Shown here piece after piece: positions 44,666 to 55,375 of a stretch of 64,000 nt of DNA; within the stretch, counting starts at the first letter, position 1, and the number at the start of each line of letters is the position of its first letter. The translations under genes and the position numbers were made by a program. The stretch lies in contig NZ_CP147914.1 in NCBI RefSeq assembly GCF_039645565.1, positions 1,919,573 through 1,983,572 of the forward strand, read 5' to 3'. A model generated the notes under the pieces. That model was not told the origin of the DNA. It saw only the letters and a list, made by a program, of their open reading frames with translations, and searched no databases. Source of the stretch: Sulfurimonas sp. HSL1-2 (GTDB lineage Bacteria; Campylobacterota; Campylobacteria; Campylobacterales; Sulfurimonadaceae).

Positions 44666-45357
44666 AGGGTGCATTTTATACTGTGCGTCCTTGCATCGCG
44701 GTAGACCTGCAGGCTCTTGGCGGAAAACTCATCTTCGTCAAAGGCGAAAATCGGTGGCCGGACGCGCATGAGCGAACGGGAGTTTTTCCGGGCGTGCAGC
44801 ATCACCAGGGTCGCGTTGCGATCCGGTTTCGAATGAACGAATTGTACATCAACCACTCTTAATTTGGCGCGTTCGCAGGCGGCACAGAGGTGGGCGAACT
44901 GCTGGGGATCGTAGCAGAGCATCAGGTGCCCCTGCGCCTGCAGGAGCTTCGCGGCATGGGAGATAAATGCGTCGATGGGAAGGTGCAGGTTGTAGCGCGC
45001 CGTGTGCACCATTTCGTTCTCCGAGCGCGACGCCCCCTCGTGATAGAAGGGGGGATTGGAGACGATGTAGTCGAACCCCTCGGGGTCCTTGAACGCGAGA
45101 AAATCCGTGTGATGGACCCGGTAGTCGATCCCGTTCACTTCCGCGTTCTTCGAGGCGTACTGCACGAAAGCGTCCTGCTTCTCCACCGCCTCAAGCCGCA
45201 CTTTCGGATGGTCGCGTGCCACCAGCAGCCCGACGACACCGCAGCCGGCCCCCACGTCGAGCATGCGGCCCCGCGGCGTGAAAGAGGAGATGAAGTCGTA
45301 CAGGAAGATCGAGTCACTGTTGTAGCAGTACCCCTCCTGCGGCTGGTAAAGCAGCAT
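44662..45357 (-). CDS. trmN: tRNA1(Val) adenine-37 N6 methyltransferase-like
   Basis: 231 residues. SAM-dependent N6-adenine methyltransferase: N-terminal QPQEGYCYNSDSIFLYDFI, motif I MLDVGAGCGVVGLLVA, catalytic VSNPPFY. This layout matches YfiC/TrmN6 enzymes, which modify A37 of tRNA-Val1. AAAAGGCGTTCG precedes the ATG. First gene of the trmN-ykgJ-TPR-trpC run. Substrate is by family only. Confidence 0.82.
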   Translation of the reverse strand: MLLYQPQEGYCYNSDSIFLYDFISSFTPRGRMLDVGAGCGVVGLLVARDHPKVRLEAVEKQDAFVQYASKNAEVNGIDYRVHHTDFLAFKDPEGFDYIVSNPPFYHEGASRSENEMVHTARYNLHLPIDAFISHAAKLLQAQGHLMLCYDPQQFAHLCAACERAKLRVVDVQFVHSKPDRNATLVMLHARKNSRSLMRVRPPIFAFDEDEFSAKSLQVYRDARTHSIKCTL

Positions 45358-45429
45358 CGAACGCCTTTTGATTTATAATTCCGTCATTATACAGTGCCGC
45401 GGCGTTCTCGCCCAAAAGAAAGGATTCGC

Positions 45430-46152
45430 ATGATCATCATCCCCGCCCGTCTGGCTTCGACCCGCTTCCCGCAAAAAGTCCTGGCGGATATCGGCGGCCT
45501 TCCGATGGTCGTCCGTACGGCACGGCAGGTGGCCCACCTCGACAACGTCGTCGTCGCCGCGGACGACGAAAGCATCATCGAGGTCTGCAGAGCCCACGAT
45601 GTGAAGGCGATGCTCACCTCGACGACACATAAAAGCGGGACCGACCGCATCAACGAATGTGCGCAGCTGCTCGACATCCCCGACGACGAACTCGTCATCA
45701 ACATCCAGGCCGACGAGCCCTTTATCGAGCCGGAGGTCCTCACCCTGCTGATCGACCGCCTTAATGCCCTCAAGGCGGAGGGGCGCACTTTTGTCATGGG
45801 GAGCTGCTACAACGCCGTCAACGCGGAAGCCGCCGACGACCCGAACCTCGTCAAGGTCGTCGTGAACGCGAAGCACGACGCCATCTACTTCTCCCGCTCC
45901 AAGATCCCCTACAACCGCGGCGGCGGGGCGACCTACTTCGGCCATATCGGCATCTACGGCTTTACCAAGAAGAGCCTGCACGACTTCTGCGCCCTCGACG
46001 ACGCCCCCGTCGAAGATATCGAAAAGCTCGAACAGCTCCGCGCGATTCATCACGGGCTGCCCATCAGCATGGTCAAGGTCGCCAGCACCGGTTTCGGCAT
46101 CGACACGCCGGAGGACCTGGCACGGGCCAAAGAGATCTTCGGAGTCCAGTAA
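45430..46152 (+). CDS. kdsB: 3-deoxy-manno-octulosonate cytidylyltransferase
   Basis: 240 residues. Makes CMP-Kdo for the LPS inner core, upstream of waaC in the same pathway. Nucleotidyltransferase N-terminus IIIPARLASTRFPQKVLADI, then VVAADDE and INIQADEPFI. Start at 45430 with AAAGGATTCGC upstream; a longer frame from 45394 is not supported. Divergent from trmN. Confidence 0.95.
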   Translation: MIIIPARLASTRFPQKVLADIGGLPMVVRTARQVAHLDNVVVAADDESIIEVCRAHDVKAMLTSTTHKSGTDRINECAQLLDIPDDELVINIQADEPFIEPEVLTLLIDRLNALKAEGRTFVMGSCYNAVNAEAADDPNLVKVVVNAKHDAIYFSRSKIPYNRGGGATYFGHIGIYGFTKKSLHDFCALDDAPVEDIEKLEQLRAIHHGLPISMVKVASTGFGIDTPEDLARAKEIFGVQ

Positions 46153-46278
46153 AGCGGGATCCGTTACGGATCAAATGCACAGCGGCATCTTCGTATGAAT
46201 GCCGGCTTACGCGACAGGCTGATACGATTGATGGATCGATCAAACAGATTTAAAAGTGATATGGGTATTTAAAGGGAA

Positions 46279-46306
46279 GAAAAAGCGCTTCCGGCAGAGG
46301 CCGGAA
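46279..46306 (-). terminator. Rho-independent terminator of rpsO
   Basis: Minus strand TTCCGGC-CTCT-GCCGGAA, then GCGCTTTTTC. It lies 14 bases after the rpsO stop. Confidence 0.7.
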
Positions 46307-46319
46307 ACATAGAAGAAAC

Positions 46320-46595
46320 TTAGATGTTGTCGCGGATACCGAGATCGGCAACAAGTTTGTCGTATGCAGGGCGGTTTGTGCGTTTGAAGTAACGCATCAG
46401 ACGGCGGCGCTGACCGACGAGTTTGAGCAGACCCAGGCGTGACGCGTGGTCTTTCTTGAAAGTTTTGAGGTGTTCAGTCAGTTCAGCAATACGTGTGCTG
46501 AGCAGTGCGATCTGCACTTCTGAAGAACCGGTGTCGTTTTCGTTACGTCCGAATTTTTTAACAATCTCTTGTTTTTTCGCCGCATCCAAAGCCAT
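46320..46595 (-). CDS. rpsO: 30S ribosomal protein S15
   Basis: 91 residues. Binds the central domain of 16S rRNA early in 30S assembly. Full family pattern, e.g. [37 protein letters not shown] and [22 protein letters not shown] precedes the ATG. Single gene with its own terminator. Confidence 0.97.
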   Translation of the reverse strand: MALDAAKKQEIVKKFGRNENDTGSSEVQIALLSTRIAELTEHLKTFKKDHASRLGLLKLVGQRRRLMRYFKRTNRPAYDKLVADLGIRDNI

Positions 46596-46820
46596 GATAG
46601 CCTCCTGAGGGTATAATAAATTTTTCGTTCACAATCGAACAAGGGCGAAATTATAGCGAATGTTTCCTGTTTTGGCAATCCTCACGGGCGACTCGAAGAC
46701 GTTTTTTGCTAAACCCCTCCTCTATAGTCGATTTTTTTGAGCTACGCTTTAGAGTAATCGGATATAATTTCTCTTAATTAAATCAGATCTCGTGTACCTT
46801 TGGGATCGGAAAGTGACACC

Positions 46821-47225
46821 ATGCTCATTACCCGTGCCAGCGAATACGCCCTGCTCTCGCTCATCGTCCTGGCCAAAGCCGAGAAGCCCCTCGACGCCGA
46901 CACCCTCTCCCGGGATCTCGACATTTCCAAGAGCTTTCTCGCGAAGATCCTGCAGTCGATGGCACGCAACGGCATCCTCAACTCCTTCAAGGGTGCCAAC
47001 GGCGGATTTGCTCTTGCGAAGGATATGCACGACATCACCATCAGGGACATCACCTGCGCCGCCGAGGGGAAAAATCCCTCCGTCTTCGACTGCTCCAAGT
47101 CCCAGAAAGACTGCCCCTCCGACAAGGCGTCCACCTGCCAGATCTGGCCTGTCGTCAACCGGCTTCAGGGCAAGATCGACACCTTCTTGGAGGGATTGAC
47201 CCTCGCCGACCTGATCGAACAGTAA
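46821..47225 (+). CDS. Rrf2-family Fe-S regulator
   Basis: 134 residues. Winged helix N-terminus typical of Rrf2 (MLITRASEYALLSLIVLA, then LDISKSFLAKILQSMARNG and GANGGFAL). Three cysteines at 91, 98 and 106 (plus C79) would hold a [2Fe-2S] or [4Fe-4S] cluster, so it may sense iron-sulfur status, NO or redox. Spacing does not decide among IscR, NsrR and RirA types. The start at 46821 has GGAAAG upstream; a TATAAT lies about 55 bases before it. Only 17 bases separate it from the DHH gene. Confidence 0.88.
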   Translation: MLITRASEYALLSLIVLAKAEKPLDADTLSRDLDISKSFLAKILQSMARNGILNSFKGANGGFALAKDMHDITIRDITCAAEGKNPSVFDCSKSQKDCPSDKASTCQIWPVVNRLQGKIDTFLEGLTLADLIEQ

Positions 47226-47242
47226 CCAATAGAAAGGCCATT

Positions 47243-48310
47243 GTGACCATTTACCACCTCTCCCATATCGACCTCGACGGCTACAGCTGCCAGCTTGTCA
47301 TGCAGCATACGCCCCATACCATGCATTTTTACAACGCCAACTACGGCGAAGAGGTCCCCGAACGCCTGCGGCAGATCGTCGAGGCGCTTGAACACGAACG
47401 CGAAGCGATGATCCTCGTCACCGACCTGAACCTGACCCCCGACGAGTCCCGCTGGCTCGACGGCGAAGTCAAACGGTTCAACGAAACAGGCAAAAAGATC
47501 ACCCTGCAGCTGCTCGACCACCACGGCAGCGGCAAGGAGAGCGCGGCGCGCTACGGCTGGTACCTCCTCGATACCGACCGCAGTGCCACGAAGATCACCT
47601 ATGAATTCGCCAAAGAACAGGGGTGGCTGCAGGAGGAGCCTGCGTGGATGGAGGCTTATGTCGCCGTCGTCAACGCCGTCGACCTCTGGCTGCAGCATGA
47701 AGCGGAGAACTTCGAATACGGCAAGGTGCTCATGCGACTCGTCAGCGAGACCCGCGAACTGGGCCGGACCCTCTTCGCCGAACAGGACCGCGCCTACAAG
47801 CTGAGCCTGCTCACGGAAGCCGCCGCGATGATCGATCTGCCTGACGCGCCGATCGTGCTGGACGAGAAAATTCACCTGATGAAAAAAGGGTTTTTCCGCG
47901 AAGAGGAGAACAACACCCTTGACAACCTGGTGACGAAGTACATCGTCTCCCTGATGGGGGCGAAGCGCAAAGAGATGACGATCTACTACAAAGGGTACCG
48001 CGGCTTTTTAAGCTATGCCGTCGGCAACACCTCCATCATCGGCAACGGCTTCCTCGTCACCTACCCCGAATATGACTTCATTGTCGACATCAGTCCCCGC
48101 GGGACGATGAGCCTGCGCGCCAACAACCAGGTCGACGTCTCCCTCATCGCCAAGGAGTGGGCGGGCGGCGGCGGACACCCCAACGCCTCCGGGGGCCGTA
48201 TCCAGGGCTTCAAAGAGCAGTTCCGCTACGACAAGGTCAAAGCGCAGATCGAATCACTGATCGCCAAGCGCGAATCCGTCTCCGGAAAACTGCCGCAAAA
48301 AAGCGAATAG
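47243..48310 (+). CDS. DHH-family phosphoesterase
   Basis: 355 residues from a GTG with AAAGGCCATT upstream. DHH domain with SHIDLDGYSCQ (metal Asp pair), VTDLNL and LLDHHGSGK, and a C-terminal DHHA1 domain with GGGGHPNASGGRI for substrate binding. Members cleave short oligonucleotides (nanoRNase/NrnA), c-di-AMP breakdown products or other phosphoesters. The low similarity to known subfamilies by eye prevents a firm choice. Co-directional with and close to the Rrf2 gene. Confidence 0.85.
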   Translation: MTIYHLSHIDLDGYSCQLVMQHTPHTMHFYNANYGEEVPERLRQIVEALEHEREAMILVTDLNLTPDESRWLDGEVKRFNETGKKITLQLLDHHGSGKESAARYGWYLLDTDRSATKITYEFAKEQGWLQEEPAWMEAYVAVVNAVDLWLQHEAENFEYGKVLMRLVSETRELGRTLFAEQDRAYKLSLLTEAAAMIDLPDAPIVLDEKIHLMKKGFFREEENNTLDNLVTKYIVSLMGAKRKEMTIYYKGYRGFLSYAVGNTSIIGNGFLVTYPEYDFIVDISPRGTMSLRANNQVDVSLIAKEWAGGGGHPNASGGRIQGFKEQFRYDKVKAQIESLIAKRESVSGKLPQKSE

Positions 48311-48314
48311 GCCC

Positions 48315-49721
48315 CTAGCGGTTTTTCGCGAAATAGCGTTCCACACCCTCCGCCAGGCCCCTGGCAAAATAATCCTGATACGTATTGCTGTGAATCCGCA
48401 CCGCCTCTTTGGGGTGGGTAATAAAGCCGATTTCGACGAGGACCGCCGGCATCTGTGCGCCGACCAGGACCCAGAACGGGCCTTCTCTGACCCCCGCGTC
48501 CTTCACCTCTTTGTAGCGGGCCCGCAGCGACGAAAGCACGCTTGACTGCAGGTCGATCGCCAGTTTGTGCGACGCGACGATCTTTTCGGAGTTGAGGACG
48601 TTCAGGAAGGTGCTCTTGCCGTAAAAGTCCATATCCTCGACTTCCGCCTTGTTCTCCAGGGCCGCGGCGTTCGTCGCCCGCTTGGAACGCGACGGGGAGA
48701 GAAAGTAGGTCTCGATGCCGTACGCTTTGTGCGCCTTGCTTTTGGGCACGGCATTGGCGTGCAGGGAGATGAAAAGATCCGCTTTCTTCTTGTTGGCGTA
48801 GCCCGTACGGTTGCGCAGTTTGATGAACTTGTCGTTGCTGCGGGTCATGTAGACGGTGTAGCCGCGTTCGCGCAGGCGTGAGGCCGTCTTCGCCGCCAGG
48901 GAGAGGACGATCTCTTTTTCCTTGTAACGGTTGTGCCCGACGGCCCCGCCGTCTTTGCCCCCGTGGCCCGGGTCGATCACGATCACCCGCTCTTTGTTGC
49001 GGGCCTGGCCCGGGCTTGCCACGGGCACGCGCTTTGGCGACGTCACTCCGGAGAGCCCGGCACGTACCGTCAGCGTCTTCTCCGCTTTTGCAAAGCGCAC
49101 CGGCAGCGCCTTGGAACTTTCCAGGACCAGGCGGATGGTCTGCGGTTTGTACTGTGTCAGGCTGATGCGCTTGAGGTCGCGGTGCGTCAGCGTATGGGAC
49201 TCGTCCAGCACCGCATGGATATCAAGGACGTAGCGGTAGCCGTGCTTCCCGCTCTTTTTCAGCTTGAAGAAGTTGACATCTTTGTTCGAAAGCGTCTTTT
49301 CGAAACGGAACACCAGGTTGCCGTGGTCCCATTCGACCTCTTCCAGCCGGTTCTGCCCCTTCACGCTCGGCGTTTTCACCTTTGGCATTTCAGCCGCAGG
49401 TTCCGGCGCTGCCGCCGGGGCAGGCGCGGCTTTGGGTTCCGGCGCGGGCAGGGTCTTGAGCTTTCTGCTGTAGTCGCTGACGTCGATATGCAGCGCGCTG
49501 CCGCTCGCGACGATCCCTTCGAGCGCACGGCGTTTCTTGGCCGTGTCGCCTTCGATCGTTGCGTCCATATAGGCAGCTTTAAAGGTATCGTACGCCTGGA
49601 AGATTTCGGACTGTTTTTTGGAGTGGAGCGCGGCTTCCGCCTCGGAGACGGTCATCGCGTTGAGGGACGTACCAAGCAGTACGGCAGCGGTGGCGATCAG
49701 GCAGAGCCGCTTCAGCGTCAT
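48315..49721 (-). CDS. N-acetylmuramoyl-L-alanine amidase (AmiC type)
   Basis: 468 residues. Signal peptide, helical region (25-95), a Pro/Ala linker, an AMIN domain (about 118-230) that targets septal cell wall, and an amidase_3 catalytic domain (about 253-465) with zinc ligands in DPGHGGKDGG, SLHANA and LVEIGF. It cleaves the peptide stem from MurNAc to separate daughter cells. Last gene of the pyrH-rpoZ-spoT-tyrS operon, an order I recall from C. jejuni. Confidence 0.93.
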   Translation of the reverse strand: MTLKRLCLIATAAVLLGTSLNAMTVSEAEAALHSKKQSEIFQAYDTFKAAYMDATIEGDTAKKRRALEGIVASGSALHIDVSDYSRKLKTLPAPEPKAAPAPAAAPEPAAEMPKVKTPSVKGQNRLEEVEWDHGNLVFRFEKTLSNKDVNFFKLKKSGKHGYRYVLDIHAVLDESHTLTHRDLKRISLTQYKPQTIRLVLESSKALPVRFAKAEKTLTVRAGLSGVTSPKRVPVASPGQARNKERVIVIDPGHGGKDGGAVGHNRYKEKEIVLSLAAKTASRLRERGYTVYMTRSNDKFIKLRNRTGYANKKKADLFISLHANAVPKSKAHKAYGIETYFLSPSRSKRATNAAALENKAEVEDMDFYGKSTFLNVLNSEKIVASHKLAIDLQSSVLSSLRARYKEVKDAGVREGPFWVLVGAQMPAVLVEIGFITHPKEAVRIHSNTYQDYFARGLAEGVERYFAKNR

Positions 49722-49727
49722 CAGGGC

Positions 49728-50819
49728 CTATTCGCCTTCGGTCAGCTTCTTCATCAGGTCGGCCACGCTGATGAGCTCGTTGATCCGGTAGCCGTTCGTG
49801 CCGGAGAAGAAGAGGCCAAGCTCGATATTCCCCTCGTAGGCATCGCTGAGGCGGTCGGCGATACAGAAGCCCACCGCTTTCGCCTCGACCCCGCGTTCGC
49901 AGGGCGCGACGCAGTTCGAGATACACTTGATCGCCGGCCCCGTGCGGGTCTCGATCAGGCTGCTCAGGTTCGTACGCACTCCGCGGGCGGGGTAGCCGAC
50001 CGGGGACTTCATGAGGTGGATATCCTCCTCTTTTGCTTCGAGCAGAACCTTTTTGAAGTTCGGATGAGCGTCGCATTCGTAGGTACCGATAAAACGGGTA
50101 CCCATCTGTACCCCGGCAGCACCCAGTTCCATCATCTCCTCAATGTCCTTCTTGTCCCAGATGCCGCCGGCGGCAATAACCGGGATATCGCCCCAGGCCG
50201 CCGCCTCCTCGACGACAGGCTTGACAAGGTTCTCGAGCTGGTGCTCCTCCATGGAACACTGTTCATAGGTAAAGCCCTGGTGCCCGCCGCTTTTGGGCCC
50301 TTCGAGGATCACGGCATCCGGCAGGCGGTTGTAACGCTTTTCCCAGCGTTTGCAGATGATCTTGAGCGCTTTGGGCGAGGAAACGATCGGCACCAGGGCA
50401 ACGTCGGGATACCCCTCTGTGAACTCCGGCATGTTCGTCGGCAGTCCCGCCCCGGTGATGATGATGTCGATTCCCGCTTCGCAGGCATCGCGCACGACAC
50501 GGCCGTAGTCGTTGATGGCGTAGAGGACGTTTGCCGCCAGCGGGGCGTCGCCGCAGATCTTGCGTGCGTTGTTGACGATGGCGGTCAGCCCCTCTTTGGA
50601 GTAGAAATTCTCCACGTCCAGCGGGCGGCCGGAGACCAGTTTGTGCGCATGCTCTTTCTGCTCGTAGTAGCCGGTCCCGACGGCGCTGATGACACCGAGT
50701 CCGCCCTCTTTGGAGACGGTCCCGGCCAGGCGGTCCCAGCTGATGCCGACGCCCATCCCGCCCTGAACGATCGGTTTTTCAAGCGTGTATTTACCGATTT
50801 TCAGCGGTTTGAAACTCAT
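49728..50819 (-). CDS. Nitronate monooxygenase / FabK-like FMN enzyme
   Basis: 363 residues. TIM-barrel FMN protein: KPIVQGGMGVGIS, GAGLPTNMPE, GGHQGF, IPVIAAGGIW and GVQMGTRF. Family members oxidise alkyl nitronates or act as enoyl-ACP reductase; sequence alone does not decide. A Cys-containing insertion (CISNCVAPCERG, about 300-312) is odd and could bind metal or an Fe-S cluster. The ATG abuts the tyrS stop, so it is coupled. Confidence 0.85.
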   Translation of the reverse strand: MSFKPLKIGKYTLEKPIVQGGMGVGISWDRLAGTVSKEGGLGVISAVGTGYYEQKEHAHKLVSGRPLDVENFYSKEGLTAIVNNARKICGDAPLAANVLYAINDYGRVVRDACEAGIDIIITGAGLPTNMPEFTEGYPDVALVPIVSSPKALKIICKRWEKRYNRLPDAVILEGPKSGGHQGFTYEQCSMEEHQLENLVKPVVEEAAAWGDIPVIAAGGIWDKKDIEEMMELGAAGVQMGTRFIGTYECDAHPNFKKVLLEAKEEDIHLMKSPVGYPARGVRTNLSSLIETRTGPAIKCISNCVAPCERGVEAKAVGFCIADRLSDAYEGNIELGLFFSGTNGYRINELISVADLMKKLTEGE

Positions 50820-52022
50820 CTATTTCACCTTTACGCGGGCAAACTTGCGTTTGCCCACCTGAAGGATGTACTCGCCCGCTTCCAGCTGAAGCTGTTCGTC
50901 ATCCACTTTTTCTTGATCCATTTTAACGGCTCCTTGCTTAAGGTCGCGACGGGCCTGCGATGTAGATGCTTCAAGGCCGCAATCCTGCAAGGCTTTGGCG
51001 ATCCATACCGGGCCGTCAAGCTCGAATTCGGGCATGTCGCTCGGCAGTTCGCTCTTGGCATGGACCCGGTCGAACTCCGCCTTCGCCGCTTCGGCGTCAG
51101 CAGCGCTGTGGAAGCGCTCTACGATCTCCATAGCCAGCGCCTCTTTGACCTTTTTCGGGTGGGCTGCGCCCTGCTCGACGTCCGCTTTGAGCCGGGCGAT
51201 CTCGGCAAGGCTCTTGTGGCTGAGCAGCTCGTAGTAGCGCCACATCAGCTCGTCCGAGATACTGAGTACCTTCCCGAACATCTCTCCCGGCGCTTCGGCC
51301 ACACCGATGTAGTTGTTGAGGCTCTTGCTCATCTTCTGAACGCCGTCGAGGCCTTCGAGAATAGGCATCATCAGGACCGCCTGCTCCTTGCCCTTCTCGT
51401 AGGCGCGCTGCAGGTGGCGCCCCATGAGGAGGTTGAACTTCTGGTCCGTTCCCCCGATCTCGATGTCGCTGTCGAGGTGGACGCTGTCAAAGCCCTGGAG
51501 CAGCGGGTAGATGAACTCGCTGATGGAGATGGGCGTACCGCCCTTGTAGCGCTTCTCGAAATCGTCGCGCTCCAGCATTCGTGCGACGTTCATCAGGGTC
51601 GTGAGCTCGAGCATCCCCGCCGCACCGATAGGGTTGATCCAGTCGGCGTTGAAGAGAACGTCCGTTTTTTCCGGATCGAGGATCTTGAAGACCTGCTCTT
51701 TGTAACTTTTGGCATTTTCCGCGATCTGCTCGGGCAGCAGCTTCTTGCGCGTCTCGCTTTTGCCGGTCGGGTCACCGATCTGTGCCGTGAAGTCACCGAT
51801 GATGAACTGCACGCGTCCGCCGATGCGCTGGAAAGCGGCCAGCTTGTTGAGCAGGACCGTATGGCCCAGGTGCAGGTCCGGCGCCGTCGGGTCGAACCCG
51901 GCTTTGACGCTGAAGGTTTTCCCCTCGTCGAGGGCCCCTTTTACCAGCGCCTCGATACGCGCTTCGTCGATGATTTCGGCCGTACCGCGGCGGATTTCAG
52001 CCAATGCTTCTGTTACTGTCAT
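50820..52022 (-). CDS. tyrS: Tyrosyl-tRNA synthetase
   Basis: 400 residues. Class I synthetase with HLGH (HIGH motif) in [16 protein letters not shown] in [10 protein letters not shown], and a C-terminal S4 RNA-binding domain ([12 protein letters not shown]). Start at 52022, between spoT and the FMN enzyme. Length and motifs are those of the TyrS-type 2 group. Confidence 0.96.
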   Translation of the reverse strand: MTVTEALAEIRRGTAEIIDEARIEALVKGALDEGKTFSVKAGFDPTAPDLHLGHTVLLNKLAAFQRIGGRVQFIIGDFTAQIGDPTGKSETRKKLLPEQIAENAKSYKEQVFKILDPEKTDVLFNADWINPIGAAGMLELTTLMNVARMLERDDFEKRYKGGTPISISEFIYPLLQGFDSVHLDSDIEIGGTDQKFNLLMGRHLQRAYEKGKEQAVLMMPILEGLDGVQKMSKSLNNYIGVAEAPGEMFGKVLSISDELMWRYYELLSHKSLAEIARLKADVEQGAAHPKKVKEALAMEIVERFHSAADAEAAKAEFDRVHAKSELPSDMPEFELDGPVWIAKALQDCGLEASTSQARRDLKQGAVKMDQEKVDDEQLQLEAGEYILQVGKRKFARVKVK

Positions 52023-52038
52023 TCTTTCCCTTCACCTC

Positions 52039-54195
52039 TCACACGGAGCGATACGCATCGTCCGTTCGAATAAACTGTATGATATGAATTTTTTGTTCAA
52101 TTTTAGCGCGGAGGCGGTTAATATCCGCTTCCGAACTCTGGAACTCCAGCTCGCACAGCTGCTGGTGTTCCTGCCGCTCTTTGCCCAGTTCGATGCTGAC
52201 GATCTCCGCCCCCAGCTTCGCCAGGAAGGTGAGGAAATCCGCCAGCGCCCCCTTGGCGTTGTGCATGCTGACGATCATGTGGTAGTGGAAGATGCTCTCC
52301 TGCTTCCAGCGCACGAAAAGCATCGGCTCCTCATCCTCGATCAGCGTTGCGGCGTGCTGGCACATCTTGTGGTGGATATGTGCCTTGCCGTTGCTGACGA
52401 AACCGACGATCTCATCCCCGGCCTTGGGGTGGCAGCAGAAATCGAAAACGACGTCGGAGATCGTGTGGTTCGAGAAGAGCTCGATCGAACCGAACCGGTA
52501 GAGCTTGAGCTTGAAGCGATGCGTCGCCAGGAAGGCACCGAACTTCTTGTGCGAACGCAGGGCCTTGAGGTAGTGGTGCAGCACCTCTCTGAGATAGTCG
52601 ACGTCCCGGGCGATCATCCAGGCATTCTGCAGACGGTTGTGTTCGCGCAGCCACTCCCGGATACGGGTCACGTTGAGCTGCATGACACCGCGCATGATCA
52701 GCAGGCCGCTCCGGCTGTCGATGTCGCGGATGCGGTGGCGGCAGTTGATGCGGATATGCTGTTTCGCCCGGGAGGTCTTGACGGCATCCATCCAGCTGCA
52801 GCGCAGCTGCTTCTCCTCACTGGTCATGATCCGAACGATGTCGCCGTTATGCAACTCGGCCAGCAGGCTCTTGCTCTCTTTGTTCACGAGGCACGATTCG
52901 GCACGGTCGCCGATCTCGGTATGGACGGCATAGGCGAAGTCGAGCGCCGTTGCCCCGCGCGGGAGCGTATAGGGTTTCCCTTTGGGGGAGAAGACGCTGA
53001 TATCCTCGCTGTAGAGGTCGGTTTTCGCCAGCTCGTAGAAGTCCTCGATCGACTCCTCCTGGTACTGGAGGTTCTGCAGCCAGTCGAGGTTGATGTTGTT
53101 GCCGCCGCTCTTGTACTTCCAGTGGGCCGCGACCCCCAGCTCCGCCGTCTTGTGCATCTCGAAGGTACGGATCTGCACCTCGATGATGGAGGTGTCGTCG
53201 AACACCGTCGTATGCAGGGTCTGGTAGCCGTTCTCCTTCGGGATCGCGATGTAGTCCTTGAAACGCGAGGTGAGCGGCTGGAAATGCAGGTGCACGAGCC
53301 CGAGCACGCTGTAGCACTGGGTCGGGTCGTTCACGAGCACCCTGATGGCCAGCAGGTCCAGGACCTCGTCGATGCTGATCCCCTTGCGCTGCATTTTGAG
53401 GTAGATGGAGTAGTCGTGCTTGATCCGGCTGAGGATCTCGTAGCTGCCGGGCATGATCCCGTGGCGTTCCATCAGCTTGGCGATCTTCTGGCGGAAGCCG
53501 TTGAGGCGCAGTTCGATGTCGTGGTAGTTCGTCTTCAGGTAGTCGTCGATACGCTGCTTCTCATCCGAAAAGACGTAGGAGAAACTCAGGTCCTCGAGGA
53601 AGTTCTTGATATAGGAGATACCGAGGCGGTGGGCGATCGGTGCGTAGACGACCAGGGTCTCCTCGGCGATACGGCGCTGTTTGGCCGGCGGCAGCGAGTC
53701 GAGGGTCAGCATATTGTGCAGCCGGTCGCAGAGCTTGACGACCAGGACGCGGATATCCTTGATGGAGGCGAGCAGCATCTTTCTAAACGTCAGCGCCGAG
53801 ACGACAAGCTTTTCGTCCGAGTGCGAGGGGATGAGCTCCTTGTCACGGATCAGGTCGATCTTGGTCAGCCCGTGCACCAGATGGGCCACGTCGGAGCCGT
53901 AGCGCATCTCCACGATCTCAATGGTATTGGGCGTATCCTCGACGACGTCGTGCAGGAGCGCGGCGATGACCATGGCGCGGTCCCCGGTGATGGAAGCTAC
54001 CAGCGCAGAAACGAGGATGGGGTGGACGACGTAGGGTTCGCCGCTCTTGCGCGTCTGGTGCGCATGGGCGTCTTTGGAAAAAAGCAGCGCATCTTCGATC
54101 AGTTCGTCAAAGGCGATGTTTTCGTGCAGCAGCGCCGTCGCACTTTCAATATCCCGTATGGAACGGATCTGGTTGATATCAAAATTGTTTGCCAT
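52039..54195 (-). CDS. spoT: Bifunctional (p)ppGpp synthetase/hydrolase
   Basis: 718 residues. The only RelA/SpoT protein seen. N-terminal HD hydrolase domain with ALLHDVVEDT, RelA-type synthetase domain with the substrate loop FKDYIAIPKENGYQTLHT, TGS domain (ISVFSPKGKPYTLPRGATAL) and C-terminal ACT domain. Controls the stringent response. In Campylobacterota one SpoT usually does both reactions. Operon with rpoZ upstream, as in many bacteria. Confidence 0.95.
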   Translation of the reverse strand: MANNFDINQIRSIRDIESATALLHENIAFDELIEDALLFSKDAHAHQTRKSGEPYVVHPILVSALVASITGDRAMVIAALLHDVVEDTPNTIEIVEMRYGSDVAHLVHGLTKIDLIRDKELIPSHSDEKLVVSALTFRKMLLASIKDIRVLVVKLCDRLHNMLTLDSLPPAKQRRIAEETLVVYAPIAHRLGISYIKNFLEDLSFSYVFSDEKQRIDDYLKTNYHDIELRLNGFRQKIAKLMERHGIMPGSYEILSRIKHDYSIYLKMQRKGISIDEVLDLLAIRVLVNDPTQCYSVLGLVHLHFQPLTSRFKDYIAIPKENGYQTLHTTVFDDTSIIEVQIRTFEMHKTAELGVAAHWKYKSGGNNINLDWLQNLQYQEESIEDFYELAKTDLYSEDISVFSPKGKPYTLPRGATALDFAYAVHTEIGDRAESCLVNKESKSLLAELHNGDIVRIMTSEEKQLRCSWMDAVKTSRAKQHIRINCRHRIRDIDSRSGLLIMRGVMQLNVTRIREWLREHNRLQNAWMIARDVDYLREVLHHYLKALRSHKKFGAFLATHRFKLKLYRFGSIELFSNHTISDVVFDFCCHPKAGDEIVGFVSNGKAHIHHKMCQHAATLIEDEEPMLFVRWKQESIFHYHMIVSMHNAKGALADFLTFLAKLGAEIVSIELGKERQEHQQLCELEFQSSEADINRLRAKIEQKIHIIQFIRTDDAYRSV

Positions 54196-54248
54196 GGCTG
54201 CTCTTTGCGGTCAGATGTAGGAGCGCCCGGCGGGCGCGGGAGGGAGGG

Positions 54249-54473
54249 TCAGGCTTTGGGCTTGAAGCCCTTGATAAGGACGAGGCCTTCTGCGATCTCC
54301 ATCAGTGCGAGGTCAGTCGATTTGGTAGTTTTGAGGTCAAGGTTGAGCTTGCTCTGGGCACCGTTTTCGAGCTCTTTCGCGCGCTGTGCAACGGCAATGG
54401 CAAGCTGGTAGCGGTCGATGCCGGCCGTGCTGAGGGCCTTGGCGGTAATCTCTTCAAGACGGAGGTTTGTCAT
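54249..54473 (-). CDS. rpoZ: RNA polymerase omega subunit
   Basis: 74 residues. Helps fold beta-prime and in many bacteria forms part of the ppGpp site. Family N-terminus RLEEITAKALSTAGIDRYQLA and AQRAKELENGA. AAAGGAAAACACC precedes the ATG. Sits between pyrH and spoT, linking polymerase and ppGpp in one transcript. Confidence 0.93.
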   Translation of the reverse strand: MTNLRLEEITAKALSTAGIDRYQLAIAVAQRAKELENGAQSKLNLDLKTTKSTDLALMEIAEGLVLIKGFKPKA

Positions 54474-54496
54474 GGTGTTTTCCTTTGGTAAATTTC

Positions 54497-55228
<732 letters not shown>

Positions 55229-55375
55229 TTACACCAACGACGCCAGAAGCGCGTAAAAAGTGTCTTTATAAAATCCCGCAATTATATTTTAAAGTCGCTT
55301 TAAAGAAGCTTTAAGAAAAGAAAATCCCCGGCGTGTGGGGGAAAGAAAGTTTCAATCGGAAGCAGCGTATTCGCG

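Noticed and set aside
48933-52073. 1046-codon open frame opposite tyrS, the FMN enzyme and amidase
   Set aside because: Arg/His/Val-rich composition typical of the reverse strand of GC-rich genes, no ribosome site, and it crosses three well-supported genes.
51709-54411. 900-codon open frame opposite spoT
   Set aside because: Antisense shadow; composition and lack of start signals.
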